From: Lysobacter arseniciresistens ZS79
Lineage (GTDB): Bacteria; Pseudomonadota; Gammaproteobacteria; Xanthomonadales; Xanthomonadaceae
Reading direction: 5' to 3'
DNA length: 64,000 bases
Assembly (NCBI RefSeq): GCF_000768335.1
Contig: NZ_AVPT01000011.1
Span: 25,215-89,214 of the forward strand
In this document: positions 21,333 to 33,964 of the stretch, in pieces
How the letters are laid out: every line of letters begins with the position of its first letter
How positions within the stretch are numbered: position 1 is the first letter of the stretch
The notes under the pieces: generated by a model
What the model saw: the letters and a program-made list of their open reading frames with translations, nothing else
What the model was told of the DNA's origin: nothing
Database searches by the model: none
Made by a program: the position numbers and the translations under genes

Positions 21333-21361
21333 CTTGAAGGCCGCCGGCCCGGTCCGCATCT
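21333..21361 (+). promoter_or_regulatory. Heat-shock (sigma-32) promoter of clpB
   Basis: CTTGAAG at 21333-21339 and CCGCATCT at 21354-21361 are separated by 14 bases. The RpoH consensus is CTTGAAA, 13-14 bases, CCCCATnT, so only one position deviates in each element. The predicted transcript would start near 21368, about 37 bases before the clpB start, the expected place for a chaperone gene under heat-shock control. Confidence 0.65.
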
Positions 21362-21404
21362 CGGGGGCATTGCGGCATCGCCGCCCAACATCGAGGAACC
21401 CACC

Positions 21405-23990
<2,586 letters not shown>

Positions 23991-24002
23991 GCGTCAGCGG
24001 TC

Positions 24003-24028
24003 GCGGGGCGCGTACCGGCGCGCCCCGC
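24003..24028. terminator. Strong GC hairpin downstream of clpB
   Basis: A perfect 10-bp stem GCGGGGCGCG/CGCGCCCCGC with a TACCGG loop begins 12 bases after the clpB stop. It lacks a clear T-run, so it may act as a transcript 3' end or as a Rho-assisted terminator separating clpB from the riboswitch leader. Confidence 0.4.
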
Positions 24029-24074
24029 GCGGAATACTCCTCAACCCGCCGGGCGTGCTGCTAGACTTGCCGCG

Positions 24075-24290
24075 CCTGAGGTGACCGCCGGCCTGGCCGG
24101 TGGTTGAAACGGGAATCCGGTGCGCCCCGTCGTCACGCGACGATGCGGCAATTCCGGAGCTGCCCCCGCAACGGTAGGCGAGCCAGGTCCGCACACAGCC
24201 ACTGTGCCAAGCGCATGGGAAGGCGCGGACCGGGAGCGACGGTCGCGATGACACGACGCTCCACTCGCAAGCCCGGAGACCGGCCACAGG
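24075..24290 (+). promoter_or_regulatory. Cobalamin (AdoCbl) riboswitch
   Basis: The leader carries the conserved parts of the cobalamin riboswitch in order: GGGAATCCGGTGC (24111-24123), the B12 box GGAGCTGCCCCCGCAACGGT with a following A (24156-24176), AGCCACTG (24197-24204), GGGAAGGCG (24217-24225) and the closing GCAAGCCCGGAGACCGGCC (24267-24285). Binding of adenosylcobalamin represses expression, here of btuB and probably the whole cobalamin operon. The 127 bases between the aptamer and the btuB start hold the expression platform; GCGCCTGC (24330-24337) and GCAGGCGC (24393-24400) are complementary and the second copy lies just before the btuB ribosome-binding site. Confidence 0.96.
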
Positions 24291-24417
24291 TTTCGATTGG
24301 CACGCGGTGGGCGCTGTCATGGGGCCCGTGCGCCTGCACGTTGCGCCATGACCACTCCTTGCCGTTTGCCCAGGCCCAACGACACCGCGCGGGCAGGCGC
24401 GGTCCAAGGAGTTCCCC

Positions 24418-26289
24418 GTGCAGTTTCCCCGGCATTGCCTTGCCGTGGCCGCGCTTGCGGTCGCGTCGTCCCACATATCCCCCTCCCACGCATCCGGCCC
24501 GGTCGCCGCGACCGACCTCGACGAGGTCGTGGTCACCGCCAGCCGCACCGCGCTCACCCAGGACCAGACGCTCGCCGCGGTCAGCGTGATCGACCGCGAG
24601 CGCATCGAGCGCCTGCGGCCACCCTCCTTGCCGGCGCTGCTGCGCGGCCTGCCGGGCATCTCGCTGGCCAACAACGGCGGGCCGGGCAAGTCGACCTCGC
24701 TGTACCTGCGCGGCACCGAATCCGACCACGTGCTGGTGCTGGTCGACGGCGTCAAGGTCGGTTCGGCGACCAGCGGTGGCGCGGCGCTGCAGGACATCCC
24801 GGTCGAGCTGGTCGAGCGGGTCGAGATCGTGCGCGGGCCGTTCTCCAGCCTGTACGGCTCGGAGGCGCTCGGCGGCGTGGTGCAGATCTTCACCCGGCGC
24901 CCGAGGGGTGCGTTCGCGCCGTACCTGGGCGTCGGCGCCGGCAGCGAGCGGACCCGCAGCCTGTCGGCCGGCGTGGCCGGTCGCGCCGGCGAAGGCTGGT
25001 ATTCGCTGGGTGCGGCCCATGCCGAGACCGACGGCATCGACGCCTACCGCGGCGACCCGTCGCGTGCCACGCCCGAGCCCTACCTCGACCGGGACCGCGA
25101 CGGCTACCGCAACAGCTCGGCGACGCTGCAGGGCGGCTACCGCTTCGGCGATCACTGGGACGCCGAGGCCCGCCTGTTCCGCGCGCAGGCACACAACGAG
25201 TACGACGGCAGCCAGAACAACGAGGCCGACAACGTCCAGCAGGTCGTCGCCGCGCGCCTGCGCTACACCGCCGACGGCCCGCTGACGCTGGTGCTCAACG
25301 CCGGGCGCAGCGCCGACCTCAGCGATGCCTACATGGACGGGGTCTATTCGAGCACCTTCGACACCCGCCGCGAGGTCGCCTCGCTGCAGGCCGACATCGG
25401 CATCGGCGGCGGCCTGCTCAGCGCCGGCGTCGACTGGCAGGGCGACGAGGTGGACAGCACCACCGTCTACACCGTCGACCGCCGCCACAACCGCGCGCTG
25501 TTCGCGCAGTGGCAACAGGAGATCGGCGACCACGCGCTGCAGGCCAGCCTGCGCCGGGACGACAACAGCCAGTTCGGCGGCCGCACCACCGGCAGCGCGC
25601 TGTGGGGCTGGGACTTCGCCGATGCGCTGCGGCTGACCGCCAGCTACGGCACCGCGTTCAAGGCGCCCACCTTCAACGAGCTGTACTTCACCGGCTACGG
25701 CAATCCCGACCTGCGGCCGGAGACGTCGGACAGCATCGAGCTGGGACTGCGCGGCGAGCATGGCCGCGGCGGCTGGGCCATCAACGCCTTCCAGACGGAG
25801 ATCGACGACCTGATCGCCTACGACTCGCGCCTGGTCGACGACACGCATCCCTACGGGCAGCCCAACAACATCGACCGCGCCCGCATCCGCGGGCTGGAAC
25901 TGGTCGGCCACGCCACCCTGGCCGGGTGGCTGCTGCAGGCCAACGCCTCGTGGCTGGACCCGCGCAACGACAGCCACGGTGCAAGCGAGGGCCACGTCCT
26001 GCCGCGCCGCGCACGCCGCACCGCGCGGCTGGAGGCGGACCGCGAGCTGGGCAGGTTCAGCATCGGCGCCACGGTCAACGCCGCAGGCACGCGGTTCGAC
26101 GACCTCGCCAACCGCAAGCGGATGGCCGGCTACGCCACCGTCGACCTGCGCGTGGGCTACGCGCTGGCGCCGCAATGGCAGCTGCGCCTGGGCACCGACA
26201 ACGTGTTCGACCGCGACTACGAGACCGCGAAGTTCTATCGCCAGCCCGGTCGCAGCTGGCTGCTGAGCCTGCGTTACAGCGGCGGCTGA
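24418..26289 (+). CDS. btuB: TonB-dependent vitamin B12 receptor BtuB
   Basis: The 623-residue protein has a signal peptide (cleavage near SHA-S at about residue 25), a TonB box DEVVVTA at 35-41, a plug domain with LPALLRGLPGISL and VEIVRGPFSSLYGSEALGG, and a 22-strand barrel ending RSWLLSLRYSGG. Control by the upstream cobalamin riboswitch and the following cob genes identify the substrate as a corrinoid. The GTG start at 24418 follows AAGGAG. It is the first gene of the B12 operon; about 90 bases separate it from the next gene. Confidence 0.95.
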   Translation: MQFPRHCLAVAALAVASSHISPSHASGPVAATDLDEVVVTASRTALTQDQTLAAVSVIDRERIERLRPPSLPALLRGLPGISLANNGGPGKSTSLYLRGTESDHVLVLVDGVKVGSATSGGAALQDIPVELVERVEIVRGPFSSLYGSEALGGVVQIFTRRPRGAFAPYLGVGAGSERTRSLSAGVAGRAGEGWYSLGAAHAETDGIDAYRGDPSRATPEPYLDRDRDGYRNSSATLQGGYRFGDHWDAEARLFRAQAHNEYDGSQNNEADNVQQVVAARLRYTADGPLTLVLNAGRSADLSDAYMDGVYSSTFDTRREVASLQADIGIGGGLLSAGVDWQGDEVDSTTVYTVDRRHNRALFAQWQQEIGDHALQASLRRDDNSQFGGRTTGSALWGWDFADALRLTASYGTAFKAPTFNELYFTGYGNPDLRPETSDSIELGLRGEHGRGGWAINAFQTEIDDLIAYDSRLVDDTHPYGQPNNIDRARIRGLELVGHATLAGWLLQANASWLDPRNDSHGASEGHVLPRRARRTARLEADRELGRFSIGATVNAAGTRFDDLANRKRMAGYATVDLRVGYALAPQWQLRLGTDNVFDRDYETAKFYRQPGRSWLLSLRYSGG

Positions 26290-26378
26290 GCGCCCGCCGC
26301 CATTGCCGGTGCCCCACCGCGGGTGCCGGAGTGACCTTCTGCCGAACCCTGATCCCGCATCCACTTCCGGAGCCTTCC

Positions 26379-26984
26379 ATGATCAACCGCAGTTCGAACC
26401 TTCCGTTCTCCTCCCGCCAGGCGCAGACCTGCATCGCCATCGTGCTGGCCGTGCTTCTGGTGGCCACCCGCGGCAACCACATCGCCAGCATCCATTCGCT
26501 GCCCGGCGGCTCGTGGGCGGTGTTCTTCCTCGCGGGTGCGCTGCTGCGCCCGCGCTGGGCGTTCTTCGCGCTGTTCGCGCTGGCGGTGTCGGTCGACTTC
26601 GCCAGCCTGACGCTGGAGCGCATCGGCGACACCTGCATGACGCCGGGTTACTGGATGCTGCTGCCGGCCTACGCGTTGCTGTGGGGAGGCGGCCGGCTGT
26701 ATTCGCGGATCCACGTCGAGCGGCCGGGTACCGTGCTGCGGCTGGCGGCGGTGATGGTGGTGGCGTCGGTGCTGGCCTACCAGTTCTCCGGCGGCGGCTA
26801 CTACCTGCTGTCCGGCGCGCAGCCCGACCCGAGCGTGGCGGAGTACGTGGCACGGGTGCTGCACTACCTGCCGCAGCGGTTGTTCAGCCTGTCGGTCTAC
26901 GTGGCGGCCGCGGCCGTGATGTACGCGGCATGGCGGCTGGCCGGGCGCGTGGCGGGGCGTTCCGCCCACGTCCGCGGGGCCTGA
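26379..26984 (+). CDS. B12-operon membrane protein, candidate corrinoid or cobalt transport component
   Basis: This 201-residue protein has five or six hydrophobic segments (about 15-32, 42-75 in two parts, 84-105, 115-140 and 165-187) and short loops. The block RGNHIASIHSLPGGSWAVFF and the acidic VDFASL near a Cys-containing TCMTPGYWMLLPAY look like a small integral-membrane family I recall beside cobalamin genes in other gammaproteobacteria, sometimes labelled a cobalamin transporter without proof. No ATPase is present here. Position between btuB and cobO and riboswitch control suggest a role in inner-membrane corrinoid or cobalt uptake. This is inference. Confidence 0.6.
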   Translation: MINRSSNLPFSSRQAQTCIAIVLAVLLVATRGNHIASIHSLPGGSWAVFFLAGALLRPRWAFFALFALAVSVDFASLTLERIGDTCMTPGYWMLLPAYALLWGGGRLYSRIHVERPGTVLRLAAVMVVASVLAYQFSGGGYYLLSGAQPDPSVAEYVARVLHYLPQRLFSLSVYVAAAAVMYAAWRLAGRVAGRSAHVRGA

Positions 26985-26997
26985 GCCGGTGGGCGGC

Positions 26998-27633
26998 ATG
27001 CGGATGGACAGCCCCGAAACCGCTGACGCGCAGGAGCGGCACCGCGAGCGTGCACAACGCAAGAAGGCGCTGGTCGACCGCCGCATCGCGCGGGCGACCA
27101 TCGACCGCGGCGTGGTGGTGGTCAACACGGGCAACGGCAAGGGCAAGAGTTCGTCCGGGTTCGGCATGCTCGCCCGCTCGCTCGGACACGGCTTCCACTG
27201 CGGGGTGGTGCAGTTCATCAAGGGCCGCAGCACCACCGGGGAGGACCTGTTTTTCCGGACCCTGGGAGACGCCTTCGCCGATCGCCTCCGGTACCACGTG
27301 ATGGGCGAGGGCTTCACCTGGGAAACCCAGGACCGCGATCGCGACATCGCCAGTGCGCAGGCGGCCTGGGCAGTGGCGGCCGGCATGTTGGCCGATGAAG
27401 CCTGCGACTTCGTGCTGCTGGACGAGCTGAACATCGCGCTGGTCAAGGGCTACATCGCGCTCGAGCAGGTGCTGGAGGCGCTGGCGGCACGGCCACCGCG
27501 CCAGCACGTGGTGATCACCGGCCGCGGCGCGCCCGCCGCGCTGGTCGAGGCGGCCGACACGGTCTCGGAGATGCGCGTGGTCAAGCACGCCTTCAAGGCG
27601 GGGATCAAGGCCCAGAAGGGAATCGAGCTGTGA
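26998..27633 (+). CDS. cobO: Cob(I)yrinic acid a,c-diamide adenosyltransferase
   Basis: The 211-residue protein adds the adenosyl group to the cobalt of corrinoids (CobA/BtuR/CobO family). It has the P-loop NTGNGKGKSSSGFGMLARSL, GVVQFIKG, and the Walker B-like FVLLDELNIALVKGY, with the C-terminal [15 protein letters not shown] typical of the family. I place the start at the ATG at 26998; a GTG at 26989 and an ATG at 27004 are alternatives because no strong ribosome-binding site decides. Its stop overlaps the cobB GTG as GTGA. Confidence 0.95.
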   Translation: MRMDSPETADAQERHRERAQRKKALVDRRIARATIDRGVVVVNTGNGKGKSSSGFGMLARSLGHGFHCGVVQFIKGRSTTGEDLFFRTLGDAFADRLRYHVMGEGFTWETQDRDRDIASAQAAWAVAAGMLADEACDFVLLDELNIALVKGYIALEQVLEALAARPPRQHVVITGRGAPAALVEAADTVSEMRVVKHAFKAGIKAQKGIEL

Positions 27634-28943
27634 CCGGTCGGAGCGACACCACGGGCACGCGCCACTGCCCGGCGCTGCTGGTGTCGGCGCCCGCGTCGGG
27701 GCAGGGCAAGACCAGCGTGACCGCCGCGCTGGCCCGCTGGCACCGCCGCCAGGGCCGTCGGGTGCGGGTGTTCAAGACCGGTCCGGATTTCCTCGACCCG
27801 ATGGTGCTGGAGCGCGCCAGCGGGGCGCCGGTGCAGCAGCTGGACCTGTGGATGTGCGGCGAGGACGACGTGCGCGCGCGCCTGCATGCCGCCGCCGGCG
27901 AGGCCGACCTGATCCTGGTCGAAGGGGTGATGGGGCTGTTCGATGGCGAGCCGTCCAGCGCCGACCTCGCGCAGCGGCTGGGCCTGCCGGCGCTGGCGGT
28001 GATCGACGGTTCGGCGATGGCGCAGACCTTCGGCGCGCTCGCCACCGGGCTGGCGCGCTACCGCGACGGACTGGCGCTGTACGGCGTGGCCGCCAACCGG
28101 GTCGGCAGCGACTACCACGCCGGCCTGCTCGAGAAGAGCCTGCCCGACGACCTGCAGTGGCTCGGCGCATTGCCCCGCGGGGATGCGATGAAGCTGCCCG
28201 AGCGCCACCTCGGGCTGGTCGCCGCCGGTGAGCTGGAGGACATCGACGCCCGGCTGGACGCGCTGGCCGACGCCTGGGGCCGGCACGCCGCCACCGGGCT
28301 GCCGCCGCCGGTCGCGTTCGCCCCGGCCGAGCCGCTGCCGGTGCCGCAACTGCTGGCCGGCAAGCGCGTTGCGATCGCGCGCGACGCCGCGTTCTGCTTC
28401 ATTTATCCGGCCAACATCGCGCTGCTGCGCGCGGCGGGCGCGGAGCTGGCGTGGTTCTCGCCACTGGCCGGCGACGCGCTGCCGGCCTGCGACGCGGTAT
28501 GGCTGCCCGGCGGCTACCCGGAGCTGCACCTGCAGACGCTGTCGCAACAGTCGTCGCTGCATGCCGCCCTGCGCGCGCACCGCGACGCCGGCAAGCCGCT
28601 GCTGGCCGAGTGCGGCGGGCTGCTGTACCTGCTGGATTCGCTGGCCGGGCGCGACGGCGCCGCCTCGCCGATGGCCGGCCTGCTGCGCGGGCACGCCACG
28701 CTGCAGGCGCGGCTGGCCGGGCTTGGCATGCAGCAGGTCGAACTGCCCGAGGGCGTGCTGCGCGGCCACACCTTCCACCACGTCCGTGCCGAAATCGAAG
28801 CCGAGCCCATCGCGCTGGCGTCCAACCCCAACCGCGGCCCGGGCAACGAAGGGATCTATCGCGACCGCCGGCTGACCGCCAGCTTCGTGCACTTCTACTT
28901 CCCGTCCAACCCGGAAGCGGCGCTACGGCTGCTGCTGCCATGA
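27630..28943 (+). CDS. cobB: Cobyrinate a,c-diamide synthase
   Basis: The 437-residue protein (CobB/CbiA family) amidates the a and c side chains of cobyrinic acid using glutamine and ATP. It has an N-terminal P-loop domain ([20 protein letters not shown]), [25 protein letters not shown], and a C-terminal class I glutaminase-like domain with [13 protein letters not shown] holding the nucleophilic Cys. It starts with GTG overlapping cobO. Its presence without corrin-ring genes in the window suggests that early corrinoids can be salvaged. Confidence 0.95.
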   Translation: MTGRSDTTGTRHCPALLVSAPASGQGKTSVTAALARWHRRQGRRVRVFKTGPDFLDPMVLERASGAPVQQLDLWMCGEDDVRARLHAAAGEADLILVEGVMGLFDGEPSSADLAQRLGLPALAVIDGSAMAQTFGALATGLARYRDGLALYGVAANRVGSDYHAGLLEKSLPDDLQWLGALPRGDAMKLPERHLGLVAAGELEDIDARLDALADAWGRHAATGLPPPVAFAPAEPLPVPQLLAGKRVAIARDAAFCFIYPANIALLRAAGAELAWFSPLAGDALPACDAVWLPGGYPELHLQTLSQQSSLHAALRAHRDAGKPLLAECGGLLYLLDSLAGRDGAASPMAGLLRGHATLQARLAGLGMQQVELPEGVLRGHTFHHVRAEIEAEPIALASNPNRGPGNEGIYRDRRLTASFVHFYFPSNPEAALRLLLP

Positions 28944-28953
28944 GGACGCGACG

Positions 28954-29925
28954 GTGAGCCTGGCTTTGGTCGCCGAACTGGCGCTGCTGCGAGCCGGTGC
29001 AGCGACGGTCGCGGTGGCGCTGGACGCGATGTTCGGTGAGCCGCGCCGTGGCCATCCGCTGGTCGGCTTCGGCCGGCTGACCGGCTGGATCGAACGCCGG
29101 CTGTACCGCGACCACCGGTTGGCCGGGGTGCTGGCCTGGTCGTGCGCGGTGCTGCCGCTGGTGGCGTTGGCCGCGGCGGTGGAGTGGTTTGCGCAGGCCG
29201 GGTCGCCGTGGGTCGCGGCGGCGCTGGGCGCGCTGGTGCTGGCGCTGGCGATCGGCCATCGCAGCCTGGGCGAGCACGCCGCGCCGGTCGCCGCCGCGCT
29301 GGAGGCCGGAGACCTGGATGCGGCGCGCGGCGCGGTCGCACGCATGGTCAGCCGCGACACCGTGGCGCTGGACGCCACCCAGACCGCCGCGGCGACGACC
29401 GAGTCGGTGCTGGAAAACGGCTGCGACGCGGTGTTCGGCGCGCTGTTCTGGTTCGTCCTGCTGGGGCTGCCGGGGGTGGTGCTGTACCGGCTCGCCAACA
29501 CCCTCGACGCGATGTGGGGGTACCGCGACGCGCGCTACCGCCGCTTCGGCTGGGCGGCGGCACGGATCGACGACGGACTCAACCTGCTGCCGGCGCGGCT
29601 GACCGCGCTGGCGTATGCGCTGTGCGGGCACACCCCGGGCGCGCTGCGCTGCTGGTTGGCGCAGGCGCGGCACTGGAAGAGCCCCAACGCCGGCCCGGTG
29701 ATGGCCGCCGGTGCCGGTGCGATCGGCGTGCGGCTGGGGGGAGCGGCGCCGTATCACGGCCGCTGGCTGACGCGGCCGGAGCTGGGCGCGGGCGGGCCGG
29801 CCGGAGCGGTGTCGATCCGGCGCGCGCTGCGGCTGGTGCGCGACGCGTTGCTGGCCTGGCTGCTGGCGCTCTGGGCGGTCGCCATCGCCTTGAACTGGGC
29901 CGTGCCCGGGGGGCTGCATGCTTGA
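28954..29925 (+). CDS. cbiB: Adenosylcobinamide-phosphate synthase
   Basis: The 323-residue integral membrane protein (CbiB; CobD in Pseudomonas naming) attaches the aminopropanol or its phosphate to adenosylcobyric acid. Family blocks are [52 protein letters not shown] and [20 protein letters not shown], followed by membrane helices. The GTG start at 28954 is preceded by a GAGG at suitable distance. It overlaps the next gene by 8 bases. Confidence 0.94.
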   Translation: MSLALVAELALLRAGAATVAVALDAMFGEPRRGHPLVGFGRLTGWIERRLYRDHRLAGVLAWSCAVLPLVALAAAVEWFAQAGSPWVAAALGALVLALAIGHRSLGEHAAPVAAALEAGDLDAARGAVARMVSRDTVALDATQTAAATTESVLENGCDAVFGALFWFVLLGLPGVVLYRLANTLDAMWGYRDARYRRFGWAAARIDDGLNLLPARLTALAYALCGHTPGALRCWLAQARHWKSPNAGPVMAAGAGAIGVRLGGAAPYHGRWLTRPELGAGGPAGAVSIRRALRLVRDALLAWLLALWAVAIALNWAVPGGLHA

Positions 29926-30901
29926 GCACGGGGGGCGCCTGCTGCGCGCCGCACGCCAGTACCGGATCGACCCGTCGCAATGGCTGGACCTGTCGACCGG
30001 CATCAACCCGGAAGGCTGGCCGGTGCCGCCGATCCCGGCGCGGGCCTGGCAGCGCCTGCCGGAAGACGACGACGGCCTCGCGGACGTCGCGCGCGACTAC
30101 TACGGCGCGCCGTCGCTGCTGCCGGTGGCCGGCTCGCAGGCGGCGATCCAGATGCTGCCGCGGCTGCGCGCGCCTTCGCGGGTCGCGGTGCTGGCGCCCG
30201 GCTACGCCGAGCACGCACACGCCTGGCAGCGCGCCGGCCACGCGGTGGAGCGGCTGCCGGCGGTGGACGTCTTCGCCCGCGCGGTGGAGTTCGACGTCGT
30301 CGTGCTGATCCACCCCAACAATCCCGGCGGCGAGCGGTTCGATGTCGCCGTGCTGCTGCAGTTGCACGCCGCGCTCGCCGCGCGCGGGGGCTGGCTGGTG
30401 GTCGACGAGGCGTTCATGGACGCCGACCCCGACCACAGCCTGTGCCCGCACAGCGACCGCGAGGGGCTGGTGGTGCTGCGCTCGGTCGGCAAGTTCTTCG
30501 GCCTGGCCGGTGCGCGGGTCGGCTTCGCCTGTGCCGCGCCGGCGCTGCTGGACGCGCTGCGCGAGCGGCTCGGGCCGTGGACGCTGACGGGCCCCGCCCG
30601 CTTCGTCGTCGGCCGGGCGCTGGCCGACCGCGACTGGCACGCCCGCGCGCGCACCGCGCTGGCCGGCCGCAGCGCCCGGCTTTCCGCGCTGCTGGCGAGC
30701 CACGGGCTGGCGCCCGACGGCGGCTGCGCGTTCTTCCACTGGCGCCGCGACGCCCGCGCCGCGCGGCTGCACGACGCGCTGGCCCGGCGCGGCATCCTGG
30801 TGCGGCATTTCGATGCGCCGGCCAGCCTGCGCTTCGGCCTGCCGCGCGACGACGGCGACTTCGACCGGCTCGACGCGGCGCTGGCGGCGGTGACGGCATG
30901 A
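29918..30901 (+). CDS. cobD: Threonine-phosphate decarboxylase
   Basis: This 327-residue class I aminotransferase-fold enzyme makes (R)-1-amino-2-propanol phosphate from L-threonine phosphate for the nucleotide loop. It shows [41 protein letters not shown] and the PLP-lysine segment [15 protein letters not shown]. It is CobD in Salmonella naming and CobC in Pseudomonas naming. The gene overlaps cbiB upstream and cobQ downstream (ATGA). Confidence 0.93.
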   Translation: MLEHGGRLLRAARQYRIDPSQWLDLSTGINPEGWPVPPIPARAWQRLPEDDDGLADVARDYYGAPSLLPVAGSQAAIQMLPRLRAPSRVAVLAPGYAEHAHAWQRAGHAVERLPAVDVFARAVEFDVVVLIHPNNPGGERFDVAVLLQLHAALAARGGWLVVDEAFMDADPDHSLCPHSDREGLVVLRSVGKFFGLAGARVGFACAAPALLDALRERLGPWTLTGPARFVVGRALADRDWHARARTALAGRSARLSALLASHGLAPDGGCAFFHWRRDARAARLHDALARRGILVRHFDAPASLRFGLPRDDGDFDRLDAALAAVTA

Positions 30902-32394
30902 GCGCGCGCGTACTGATGGTGCAGGGCTGCACCTCCGATGCCGGCAAGAGCGCGCTGGTCACCGCCCTGTGCCGCTGGGCCCGTCGCCGCGGCCTGTCGG
31001 TGGCGCCGTTCAAGCCGCAGAACATGGCCCTGAACGCCGCGGTGACCGTGGATGGCGGCGAGATCGGCCGCGCCCAGGCGGTGCAGGCGCAGGCCTGCGG
31101 CCTCGAGCCGCACACCGACTTCAACCCGGTGCTGCTCAAGCCGTCCAGCGACACCGGCGCGCAGGTGATCGTGCACGGCCAGCCGGTCGGCAACATGGAC
31201 GCGGTGCGCTATCACGGCTACAAGCCGCGGGCCTTCGAGGCGGTGCTGGCCTCGCACGCGCGGCTGGCGGCGCGGCATGACGCGGTGATCGTGGAAGGCG
31301 CCGGCAGCCCGGCGGAGATCAACCTGCGCGAGCACGACATCGCCAACATGGGCTACGCCGAGGCGGTCGACTGCCCGGTGCTGCTGGTGGCCGACATCGA
31401 CCGCGGCGGGGTGTTCGCCCACCTCGTCGGGACCCTGGCGCTGCTGTCGGACAGCGAGCGCGCGCGGGTGGCGGGCTTCGTCATCAACCGCTTCCGCGGC
31501 GACATCGCGCTGCTGCAGCCGGGGCTGGACTGGCTGGCCCGGCACACCGGCAAGCCGGTGCTGGGGGTGCTGCCGTTCCTGCAGGGCCTGCACCTGGAGG
31601 CCGAGGACGGCCTGCCGGGCGCGGCCGCAAGTGGCGCCGCGGGCGTACCGGCGCGGCTGCAGGTGGTGGTGCCGGCGCTGCCGCGGATCAGCAACCACAC
31701 CGATCTGGACGCATTGCGCGCGCATCCGCAGGTCGAGCTGCACGTGGTCGGGCCCGGCCGCGCGCCGCCGCCGGCCGACCTGATCGTGCTGCCCGGCTCC
31801 AAGGCGGTGCGCGCCGACCTGGCGTGGCTGCGCGCGCAGGGCTGGGAGCCGCTGATCGCCCGCCACCTGCGCCACGGCGGCAAGCTGCTGGGCATCTGCG
31901 GCGGGCTGCAGATGCTCGGCCGCGCGGTGCACGATCCGCTCGGCATCGAAGGCCCCGCCGGGTCCAGCGCCGGCCTGGGCTGGCTGGCGCTGGAGACCAC
32001 GCTCGAAGCCGGCAAGCAGCTGCGCAACGCGCGCGGGCGGCTGCAACTGCCGGGGGCCGACGCGACGGTGCCGGTGCACGGCTACGAGATCCACTGCGGC
32101 CGCAGCGAAGGCCCGGCGCTGGACCGCCCGCTGCTGCGGTTCGACGACGGCCGTGACGACGGCGCCCGCTGCGCCGACGGCCAGGTGCTGGGCTGCTACC
32201 TGCACGGGCTGTTCGACGCCCCGCCGGCGCTGGACGCGCTGCTGCGCTGGGCCGGACTGCGCGAGGTGCAGCCGCTCGACATCCACGCCCTGCGCGAGGC
32301 CTCGATCGAGCGCCTGGCCGACGCGGTCGAGGCGCACCTGGACACCGCCGCGCTGTCGCGGCTGCTCGGCCTGGAGGCGTTGTGCGAAGCCTGA
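30898..32394 (+). CDS. cobQ: Cobyric acid synthase
   Basis: The 498-residue enzyme amidates the b, d, e and g side chains to give adenosylcobyric acid. It has the P-loop [52 protein letters not shown] and a C-terminal glutaminase domain with [12 protein letters not shown] carrying the nucleophilic Cys and a later His in YLHGLFD. Translation starts in the overlap with the preceding gene. By eye the length fits the family. Confidence 0.96.
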   Translation: MSARVLMVQGCTSDAGKSALVTALCRWARRRGLSVAPFKPQNMALNAAVTVDGGEIGRAQAVQAQACGLEPHTDFNPVLLKPSSDTGAQVIVHGQPVGNMDAVRYHGYKPRAFEAVLASHARLAARHDAVIVEGAGSPAEINLREHDIANMGYAEAVDCPVLLVADIDRGGVFAHLVGTLALLSDSERARVAGFVINRFRGDIALLQPGLDWLARHTGKPVLGVLPFLQGLHLEAEDGLPGAAASGAAGVPARLQVVVPALPRISNHTDLDALRAHPQVELHVVGPGRAPPPADLIVLPGSKAVRADLAWLRAQGWEPLIARHLRHGGKLLGICGGLQMLGRAVHDPLGIEGPAGSSAGLGWLALETTLEAGKQLRNARGRLQLPGADATVPVHGYEIHCGRSEGPALDRPLLRFDDGRDDGARCADGQVLGCYLHGLFDAPPALDALLRWAGLREVQPLDIHALREASIERLADAVEAHLDTAALSRLLGLEALCEA

Positions 32395-32906
32395 TCCTCG
32401 GCGGCGCCCGATCGGGCAAGAGCGCGCTGGCCGAGCGCCTGGCCGCCGGATTCGACGACGTGGTCTACATCGCCACCGCCCGCCGCGAGCCCGGCGACGC
32501 CGAGATGGCCGAACGCATCGCCCACCACCGCGAGCGCCGCCCCGCGCACTGGGGCTGCATCGAGGAGCCGCTGGCACTGGCCGCGACCCTGCACGCACAG
32601 GCCCGGCCCGGCCGCTGCCTGCTGGTCGACTGCCTCAACCTGTGGCTGAGCAACCTGCTGCTCGACCCCGGCGACGGCCGCTTCGCACGTGAGCGCGCGG
32701 CGCTGCTGCAGGCGCTGCCGGACCTGCCCGGCGCGACCGTGCTGGTCGGCAACGAGGTCGGCATGGGGCTGGTGCCGATGGGGGAACTGCCGCGCCGCTT
32801 CGTCGATGAAGCCGGCCGCCTGCACCAGGATCTTGCCGCCCGCTGCGAGCGGGTGGTGTTCGTCGCGGCCGGACTGCCGCTGGCACTGAAAGGAGCCCTG
32901 CCATGA
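32382..32906 (+). CDS. cobU: Bifunctional adenosylcobinamide kinase/guanylyltransferase
   Basis: The 174-residue protein (CobU/CobP) phosphorylates adenosylcobinamide and transfers GMP to it, preparing the nucleotide loop. It begins with the P-loop [18 protein letters not shown] and contains [21 protein letters not shown], with the guanylylated His in the HHRERRP region, [15 protein letters not shown] and [19 protein letters not shown]. The GTG start at 32382 has GGAGG five bases upstream and lies 13 bases inside cobQ. Confidence 0.95.
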   Translation: MRSLILGGARSGKSALAERLAAGFDDVVYIATARREPGDAEMAERIAHHRERRPAHWGCIEEPLALAATLHAQARPGRCLLVDCLNLWLSNLLLDPGDGRFARERAALLQALPDLPGATVLVGNEVGMGLVPMGELPRRFVDEAGRLHQDLAARCERVVFVAAGLPLALKGALP

Positions 32907-33964
32907 ACCACCAGCCGCTGCGCGCCGCCTGCATGCAGCCCGACGCCGCGATGGAAGCCGTCGCGCGCGCGCACCAGACACGCCTGACCAAGCCGCCGGG
33001 CTCGCTCGGCCGGCTGGAGGACGCCGCGGTGCAGCTGGCCGCGCTCCAGCGCACCGCACGGCCGCGGGCCGGGCGGGTGTGGATCAGCGTGTTCGCCGCC
33101 GACCACGGCGTGGCCGACGAGGGCGTGTCGGCCTTCCCGCAGGTGGTGACCGGCGAGATGGTGCGCAACTTCGTCGCTGGCGGCGCCGCGATCAGCGTGC
33201 TGGCACGCGAACTGGGCGCGCGGCTGGAGGTGGTCAACCTCGGCCTGGTCAACGACCCCGGCGAGCTGGATGGCGTGCGCCGCGCGGTGATCGCCGCGGC
33301 CAGCGACAACTTCTGCAACGGCCCGGCGATGACCCCGGCGCAACTGCAGGCGGCGCTGGCCGCCGGCGCCGACAGCGTCGCCGTCGCGCTTGCCGACGGC
33401 AGCGACCTCTTCATCGGCGGCGAGATGGGCATCGCCAACACCACCACCGCCACCGCGCTGGCCTGCGCCCTGCTGGGCCTGCCGCCGGAACGGCTGGCCG
33501 GCGCCGGTACCGGGCTGGACGCCGCCGGCATCCGCCACAAGGCATCGGTGGTCGCGCGCGCGCTGCAGCGCCACGCCGGTGCCGGCGACGCGCTGGAGCA
33601 GCTGCGCTGCCTCGGCGGCTTCGAGATCGCCGCGCTCGCCGGCGCCTTCATCGCCGCCGCGCAGGCCGGCCTGCCGGTGTTGGTCGATGGCTACATCACC
33701 ACGGTCGCGGCGCTGGCCGCGGTGCGGATCAACCCGGGCGTGCGGCCGTGGCTGCTGTTCGGCCACCGCTCGCGCGAGCGCGGCCACGACGCGGTGTTGG
33801 CCGCGCTGCAGGCCGAGCCGCTGCTCGACCTCGGCATGCGCCTGGGCGAAGCCAGCGGCGCGGCGGGCGCGGTGCCGCTGCTGCGCCTGGCGTGCGCGCT
33901 GCACGCGACCATGGCGACCTTCGAACAGGCCGGCGTGTCCGATGCGACGGGAGCACGCGGATGA
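32903..33964 (+). CDS. cobT: Nicotinate-nucleotide:dimethylbenzimidazole phosphoribosyltransferase
   Basis: The 353-residue enzyme makes alpha-ribazole phosphate, the activated lower ligand. Diagnostic blocks are [54 protein letters not shown] with the catalytic Glu-containing C-terminal region [15 protein letters not shown]. It sits between cobU and cobC with four-base overlaps on both sides, so the three steps of loop assembly are tightly coupled. Confidence 0.96.
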   Translation: MNHQPLRAACMQPDAAMEAVARAHQTRLTKPPGSLGRLEDAAVQLAALQRTARPRAGRVWISVFAADHGVADEGVSAFPQVVTGEMVRNFVAGGAAISVLARELGARLEVVNLGLVNDPGELDGVRRAVIAAASDNFCNGPAMTPAQLQAALAAGADSVAVALADGSDLFIGGEMGIANTTTATALACALLGLPPERLAGAGTGLDAAGIRHKASVVARALQRHAGAGDALEQLRCLGGFEIAALAGAFIAAAQAGLPVLVDGYITTVAALAAVRINPGVRPWLLFGHRSRERGHDAVLAALQAEPLLDLGMRLGEASGAAGAVPLLRLACALHATMATFEQAGVSDATGARG

